From Morinoia aosen (Eukaryota; Arthropoda; Malacostraca; Amphipoda; Talitridae), in assembly GCA_030386875.1 (NCBI GenBank), contig CM059579.1:20060484-20124483 (forward strand): a stretch of 64,000 nt of DNA, written 5' to 3'. Below, in pieces: positions 57,689 through 64,000 of the stretch (position 1 is its first letter; each line of letters opens with the position of its first letter). Below the pieces are notes generated by a model. The model was not told the origin of the DNA and searched no databases. It worked only from the letters and a program-made list of their open reading frames with translations. The translations under genes were made by a program, and so were the position numbers.

Positions 57689-60600
57689 GTCAGTAACGAC
57701 CAGTAACCGACCAGTAACCAGTAGTACCCGTTTTTTGGACTCAAAAAAATAATTTAATCAGCCTACATACAACCCATGTTATATCTTGAGTTCATGTCCA
57801 AGGCGTCTAAGGGTATCAAATTCAAAAGAACGTAATCTTGCCTCCGCTAAGATTGCGCCTACCAAAACCTTCGGTCGTCCCAGCCTTAGCAGATTCATCG
57901 GCAAAAATCTAAATCTAAACTGATCTCCATTTTTTTCTGCAAAAATTTTCGAATAACTAAACAATGGCACGCGAAAAAGTCCAGCAAACGTAAATCAACA
58001 GTGATGCCAATCTTTAACACGGTATCAGTTATTTCATATACATTCAAACACATCAGTAATCTTGAATCCATACTGATCTCATGTGCAGTTCCCCCGCATT
58101 CCTGCGAATAAGGTCGCAGGGGTTACACTTAAGATGCAATATCCTAAGTTGGTACACGGTGCACTATCGTGAACCAATACGTGCAGGACAATCGTTTACT
58201 CCCCATATCGTACTAGAGTTTGATATTAAACAATTTGATTCGTTGTAGCTGCATAGCCGACAGTGTACGTTCTTCTAAGTTGACGAGGTTACTGTGTACT
58301 TTGCTTTTATAGTAGCAATCCTTAACTTTTGTCATTATCAAATGGAATATGATTGGCATTTGAAAACACTGCAGAGTTGCCAGGTGTTAAGTGGTCAAAT
58401 CCTCGTGCTTGATATTTCATAATAAAATTTGAACCTCTTGACCCGAAAAAACAGTACATATACTGTGATCAAGTCGACTCAGTAGACCTTACGCTGTCAA
58501 CTGTAACGCTACAACGACGTAAATGATGTTCGCCCAGAATGACTTTTTTGACATTGTGGACAAAAATCGATACCTCAGTAAATAGTAGGTAATTAATAAA
58601 AAAACTTTAAGCCAGTTCGGACTCTGAATTTCTTACCAGATAATATAATTAGAATCTGGAATAAGCTACAGAAAAATGTTGTAGCTTCTGCCACCGTGGA
58701 TACATTGTGAAATCGTCTTGACCTTCACTGGCTTGGGAATCTCCCAGTATTTTGAAGTGCTAGTGTTGATGGAAATTCTACAGTGATTTGAAGAAAAATG
58801 TTTTGATTGTTGGAAATCGGCTGTGAAATTACTATTTTTCGAAAAACTCTGTCAAATCATAGAACCACACTTCTGTGAAACTGTCACATTTTAAGATATT
58901 GGGTCAAACCGACCATACTGGTGCTTGCGGGTGAAAATTGAAGACTGTGAATGCGTTACTCAGATGCCTGTGTGTGACTGCTGCCTGACAGCACTGGACT
59001 TGGTAAGCAACTCGAGAAGGACTCACTCAACTCGTTTGTGTTGTCACGTTCTATTCTAGATGGTTAGAATATCAGATCTTCGGCACTTATTTCTTTTTTT
59101 TAAATTGCAATAGTTCGATTATGGTTGTCCCGAAACCGAAGCTCAGCTTTAAACTTGTGGAATGACAGTTTTCCGAATAGATATTTTCACTTCAGAGTTG
59201 GCTGCCCTAAATAGCTGACGACTGCGGTGCGAAAAACTAGTCTTGTTCCTGGTGTCCAACATGGCAACACATGAGATGTAAAACAGCTCCTTCCAAGCAG
59301 TATTTTAATATGATTGAACCGATACCACAGCCGTCCCAGTAGACGTTAGCATTAAATTCCTAACGCTGATGATACCCAACACCACGATGTTCAAACGTCC
59401 TTTGACTACCGATGCTGATATTTCAACTTTTATTTGGATGCACCTTTGCCATAGATTATTATGTTACGGAAGGGGGTGGTTATCGATGTGTTGCAGTGCT
59501 TATGTTAACTTACGCGGCTTTTTGTGCAGAGTAAGATGGTTCATTTTCTTTGTTGTTTATAGTACTTTAAAGTGAAATTCCCTCCAAAGCATCCACTTAA
59601 TGCTTTTGTAGAGATTTCAACCATAAAATAATCTCAGTTCACGTGTTCGCAACGCAACACAACCTGCAAAACTGAAACGAGTCTCTCGTGCCATAAATCA
59701 AGACAGGCTGCAATTGTTTGGGTCACTACAGCGGAAGATATCCATAAATGTGAAGTGATCTTCTTACCATTTGATAAAAAATTACTGCAAATATGATAAT
59801 AAACATTGTACCCTTATGAAATAGCCCAAAGTTTGTTTGCTTGCTTGTCCGTCCTTACTCTCACCTAGACCTTGTATATTTGGTGCCTGAACGCTACATC
59901 ATAACAGCTACTGTAACTCCTGTTGGTTTGCATTGTAATTTCTTCATGTTGATCGATATTCATTATATTGTTATCTTAACTCAAAACTAGAGCAATAAAA
60001 AAAAGAATGATGAATATTTGAATCTTTCATCTAAAAACATTTTCCTCGAAGCAATTTGAACTTGAAAATATGCCATCAGTTTTGACGGCGGGTAAAAGAA
60101 GTATTAGTAGAAAATAAGGGTACACTGGCTGAAGCAGTATTAGTAGATAATAGTACTGCACAGGCTGAAGTAGTATGAGTAGGAAATAAGGATTTCAGCA
60201 CCTAGTGTAGTTGACGTAAATGGTTGACGGCCATATTCCGCAGCTGAATATAGAGGCGGATTGCCGGGGCCCCTCGAAGATTAAGTCGCAGCGCACACTG
60301 CAGACCAAGGCTTTGATGCAAGGGTGTCGCGAAAGCAAATGCAATTTCTGTTGAATTCAACGAGACGGAGTTTCAATTGCGAGGCATGACGACGGGCGCA
60401 CAGAAATAACAGCTGTGCGTTGTGCTCTGCACAATTTTGATCTCATTTCTCACGTCTGTGATGGGGAAAGTGGAAGTGTGTGAGCTTTCTTGGCTCGTTT
60501 CAATGCAAAATTTCCATCCATCACTTCTTCCATGATGCCAAATCATTGAAACCTGTGAGCAATGCCCACATCTTAAAGTGAGGTGAAATATGCGAGAGTG

Positions 60601-61797
60601 GCTATGGTCACAGCGAGACCCTACATTGCGGAAATGCGCTCTAAACGCGATCTGGACAGCACCATCACGCCGTGAATTGATGAATTTATCCAGGACTCTT
60701 ACATGACATTTTTTGTAAACCAAAGCCGACGCGATACACAAAAGTTTAATTAGTATCTAACCTTTTTCTCTATATTCCACTATGAAGGCTGAAATTTTAC
60801 ATCGACATCAACACTGAAACTAGAGAACGGAAAATTTTAGATATCTTTGAGATCTCCCTGTAGTTTTTCTTTCTACTTTTTACTTTTATCATTGTTTCCA
60901 ACACCGTAATGAATTTCGTGTCATTTTTTGAGCACCAAATAAAAAGTGCACAAAATTATAATGGTTAGAACCGTGAAACCCGCATTAACGCTATTCAAAG
61001 GATGAAACAAGTCTCTACGCGTATATTAGAATTTAAAGCATAAATAATTCTACGCTTGATCAATTTTCCACAATAGAGATGTGTAATTAAATAAAAAGCT
61101 CAACATCGGCAAGAAATACTCGGACAATTGAATGAAATAATCGCTATCCTTATCGCGAGACTTGCACTTCTACGAGACAAATTTAGGGACTTTACATCGG
61201 GATGCTTTGCAGCGTCGCCTGTCTACCGCAGATCGAGATTTTTTTCAGAGCTTAATTTTTTTCAGCCATTAGCGACGTGATTCTAGATTGCTTCAAACGA
61301 CCCTGGCTGAGATCGACGAAGGCCAATGTTCCTGGAGATTGTTTATTTTGAACAAACAACTTACAGTATGTGTGAAGTAGGGAAATATCACGGATTGGGC
61401 GATGTGAAACGTTCATGCGTAAATAAATAGAGCAACGCAACAAACATGGAATATTCCAAGGCCTGCTTCATGGCCTCTCCGCACACTCACGCAGGTTTCG
61501 CTAACACCGTTCAGACAATTTCTTTTCGAATTGGCGAGTTCCCCCGAGAATCGCGGCGGACAACGAAGCGCTTCCTTTCGCTACAGCGTTTGGGCAGCGC
61601 ATAACTCTGATCTCTAAGCAACGCGTCGTGTTGACGCCGTCTATTTTACTGGAGATACCTTCTGTATGTCTTGAAGAGAGACTTCCTGAACAACGTCTAT
61701 GTCTGAAAGTAAATGCTTTTTTCAATGAAATTGAGTTTTAAGTCCTCGATTTCACATTCAGGGTTGTACAGCATAGGTATGAGAAAGACAGTTTAAC

Positions 61798-62009
61798 TAA
61801 CACGTTGACTGCCTTGAGTTAAACTAATGTTCAATATTCAAATCAAATTAAAATTCAACGGCAGAGAGAGAAATCTTGACAATAGCAAACATTAACTGGA
61901 TCCTGCTTTCATTTAACCTTGATTAAGCATATATGATAATCTATTTTGTGACTACTGGTACGTCAGTAGCATCATGACAATTCCCTCCGCGCACACCGGC
62001 AGCTCACAT
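61798..62009 (+). repeat. Dispersed repeat, copy 2
   Basis: Diverged copy of 57133-57344 in the same orientation, about 4.7 kb further on. It starts AACACGTTGACTGCC and ends near GGCAGCTCACATTT. Confidence 0.75.
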
Positions 62010-63484
62010 TTCGACCAACGAATTCAGCTTCAGTTTAAGTTTGAACTTCGAACTTATAAATCCGACGCGTCACAGTCAAAGCTGAACGCACTGGGAGGAT
62101 ATTTGATCTAGGGTTTCGGTAAAAATCACAACATCATCGGAATAATTATATTTTTTCAAGCTATCTTCTTATAGCTAAACAGGACAATGCACACGCAGTG
62201 CATATCAGAGCCTTAAAATAATTATTACCTCTACTCAGACTTTAATTCGAATGCGTGAATTCGAGCTCTAAGTCTGAAATTTTTTCTCTTGCTATCAAAA
62301 CTCCCGACATGGGAAAACTTTGAAGACGCCAACTCAGCGGGGCTCAGGGGACGGGTGTGAGTGTGGACCAACCACGCAACTTGCAGGAGTAAACTCGCCG
62401 AATTTTTCTCTTTGGAAGCGGTTTTCGGCGGGGAGCATTTTGTATTCTTCGCGGAGAGGAGCGCTGTAAAATCGGCAGGAAGCAGCAGTTGCCTCCTGGA
62501 CATCGTGTTGTGAGCAATCAATGATGTCCGAGGCTGCAATATTTCGCGCGGAGCAAATCCGCAGATAGCAGGTACACGCTTTCTATAGATTTATTTATCA
62601 AAACACCGTGGCTTACGTTTCGAGTTTATCGACCGTAAAATTTGAGCATTGTCTCTTTTTTTCGATCAGCAATCTAAGGTCCATCGTATTTTATTCATAA
62701 ATGAATTCAAATCTTCCTGTACTAAAAAAAATCCTTTCGTGGAACGATTTTACTTTTTCTACATTTGTTTTAAATTTGCACATTATATATAATTTTTTGC
62801 CGTTTATTTATTTCCTAACTTATAAAGTATCAAGTCTGTTCGGTCCAAGTAAAATGATACCATTATAAAAAGAGTAAATGGGAGCATATAATGTACGTTG
62901 CATTGTTCAATAATTTCAATAAATGAGATAGTGGAATCATTGTAGAAAATTAACTTACATACAAGGGTTTCAGCCCACATTATTAGAGTCATTAAAATCT
63001 GTCGTACTCTTCTTATTCAATATAATAGAGAAAGTTGTATCTAACTGAAAGTAAATATACATCTAACAAGCGCTCCAATAAGCCTCTTGTTCATGCCTTT
63101 CAGAATTTCCATTACTTAGAAAATCACTCGGCTTAGACTTGGATTTCTAACGAGCAGTCTGTAGCGTATCCATTTTCTGTAAATTCTTTGTATTTACACA
63201 AGAAACTAGATCGACTTTTGTGCTGCACGCGGCCTCGAAGTCCAGTTTTGGGATCTTGGAGGCTGCCGACGGCACCATTTGTCTGGAGCGCCTCGCTCGT
63301 GCATTATTCAAAGCCTTCTATTGCGCTGGGAAATCTGCTTCTCCTAAACTCACGTCAAGCGCCGCTCCCTTTAACAAATACCTTCGAGCGGTCACCACTT
63401 AAGGGACAGATTGCGACAAATTGTTGCTTCGTCTTGATTACCCACAGGCCATGCAGTGCAGCGGCTTAGGCATCCTGTGTGTTG

Positions 63485-63650
63485 CAGATGTTGCTTTACA
63501 GCGTAACACAACGCGCTCTTCGACTGCTCTACAAAATTTGGCGCTGCGGGTCTTGCTTTACAGGGTTACGAAAAGCGCTGTTTCATTGCTCTACAAAATT
63601 TAGTGCTGTGGATGTTGCTTTACAGAGTTACACAACGTGTTGTTTGAGCT
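63485..63650 (+). repeat. About 62-bp tandem repeat, 2.5 copies
   Basis: Units contain GTTGCTTTACAG(A/C/G)GT and GCTCTACAAAATTT(G/A)G. A further diverged GCTGTATAAAATTTAG follows near 63695. Confidence 0.88.
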
Positions 63651-64000
63651 TTTATTGAAGTGGAATTTGTGGATACTCCATGCTGCCTGACTGCTGTATA
63701 AAATTTAGTTTTGGTATGTTTATATACTTCATCACGATAAATATATTCTACTGGCTATGAAATGATTGCCTGCTTGGAGAGCTGGAAATGATTATATCAG
63801 ATTTTATTTTTACTTTGTTTGAAAAAAATGTTTGTTCATTCTGACTTTAAGAGATTCATAACTTCTTAGAAAATAATAAAGAATATTCTGTTATGAATGC
63901 CATGAAATAATACAAAATCCTATCGAAGCAATGAACTAAAATAAACCTTGTGCATTTGTAAATAATTCGGATTAATTGATCTAGTCTCTATTTTCAAGTG

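Larger units (their letters stand above)
57689..64000. other. Downstream stretch, no further exon recognised
   Basis: 6.3 kb, probably intron 4 of the beat-like gene continuing past the window end. Less AT-rich patches (60240-60700, 62240-62560, 63200-63420) were read in all frames without finding the remaining Ig domain 2 sequence or another known protein. It contains a dispersed repeat copy and a 62-bp tandem repeat. Confidence 0.5.

Noticed and set aside
60240-60741. GC-richer patch with a 122-codon minus-strand frame
   Set aside because: Read in all minus frames for transposase or beat exons; only vague resemblances, none supportable.
1-64000. CRISPR array or bacterial operon
   Set aside because: The tandem arrays have no unique spacers and the genes have introns and eukaryotic transposons; the window is eukaryotic.

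Overview
The window looks like insect nuclear DNA. It is AT-rich, gene-poor and full of transposon remnants of typical insect types (BEL/Pao, hAT, piggyBac-like, several Tc1/mariner lineages, non-LTR retrotransposons) and large minisatellites. The only host gene I can recognise is of the beaten path (beat) family, which is an arthropod family. The long introns (one of about 14.5 kb) suggest a large insect genome. I cannot name the species.

Layout. 0-3.4 kb: a pogo/Tigger-like MITE and a 25-bp minisatellite. 3.4-4.5 kb: a decayed non-LTR reverse transcriptase. 4.6-17.5 kb: a BEL/Pao retrotransposon with two nearly identical LTRs. A piggyBac-like element at TTAA interrupts its coding region, and that element is itself split by a hAT element with an 8-bp target duplication. 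A 5'-truncated LINE sits in the 3' LTR. 17.5-20.2 kb: a 2.6-kb element with 235-bp, about 98% identical terminal inverted repeats; it holds an inverted fragment of the BEL LTR. 20.9-22.8 kb: a decayed Tc1/mariner-like transposase interrupted by a rearranged mariner. 23.2-26.6 kb: a 330-bp direct duplication, a Tc1-like remnant and GGAGTCG-type repeats. 30.5-32.1 kb: a TIR element carrying a 21-bp minisatellite. About 33.5-34.5 kb: another Tc1/mariner-like transposase remnant.

38.2-57.7 kb: the 5' part of a beat-family gene on the + strand, in four coding exons with compatible phases (38181-38247, 52779-53014, 56336-56471, 57555-57688). Together they give a signal peptide, a complete V-type Ig domain and the first half of a second Ig domain. 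The rest must lie beyond the exon 4 donor, probably past the window end. Its introns hold a 31-bp array, a 2.8-kb 41-bp array, a decayed Tc1-like transposase and a CCACACAC/GATGATG minisatellite that runs up to the exon 3 splice acceptor.

I found no RNA genes, CRISPR arrays or clear promoters. The most interesting structures are the three-level nested insertion in a young BEL element, the long-TIR element with the embedded LTR fragment, the mariner with an inverted copy of its 3' end, and the minisatellites tied to transposons or splice sites. Exon 1 of the beat gene and the exon joins are inferences from phase and sequence, not from transcripts.
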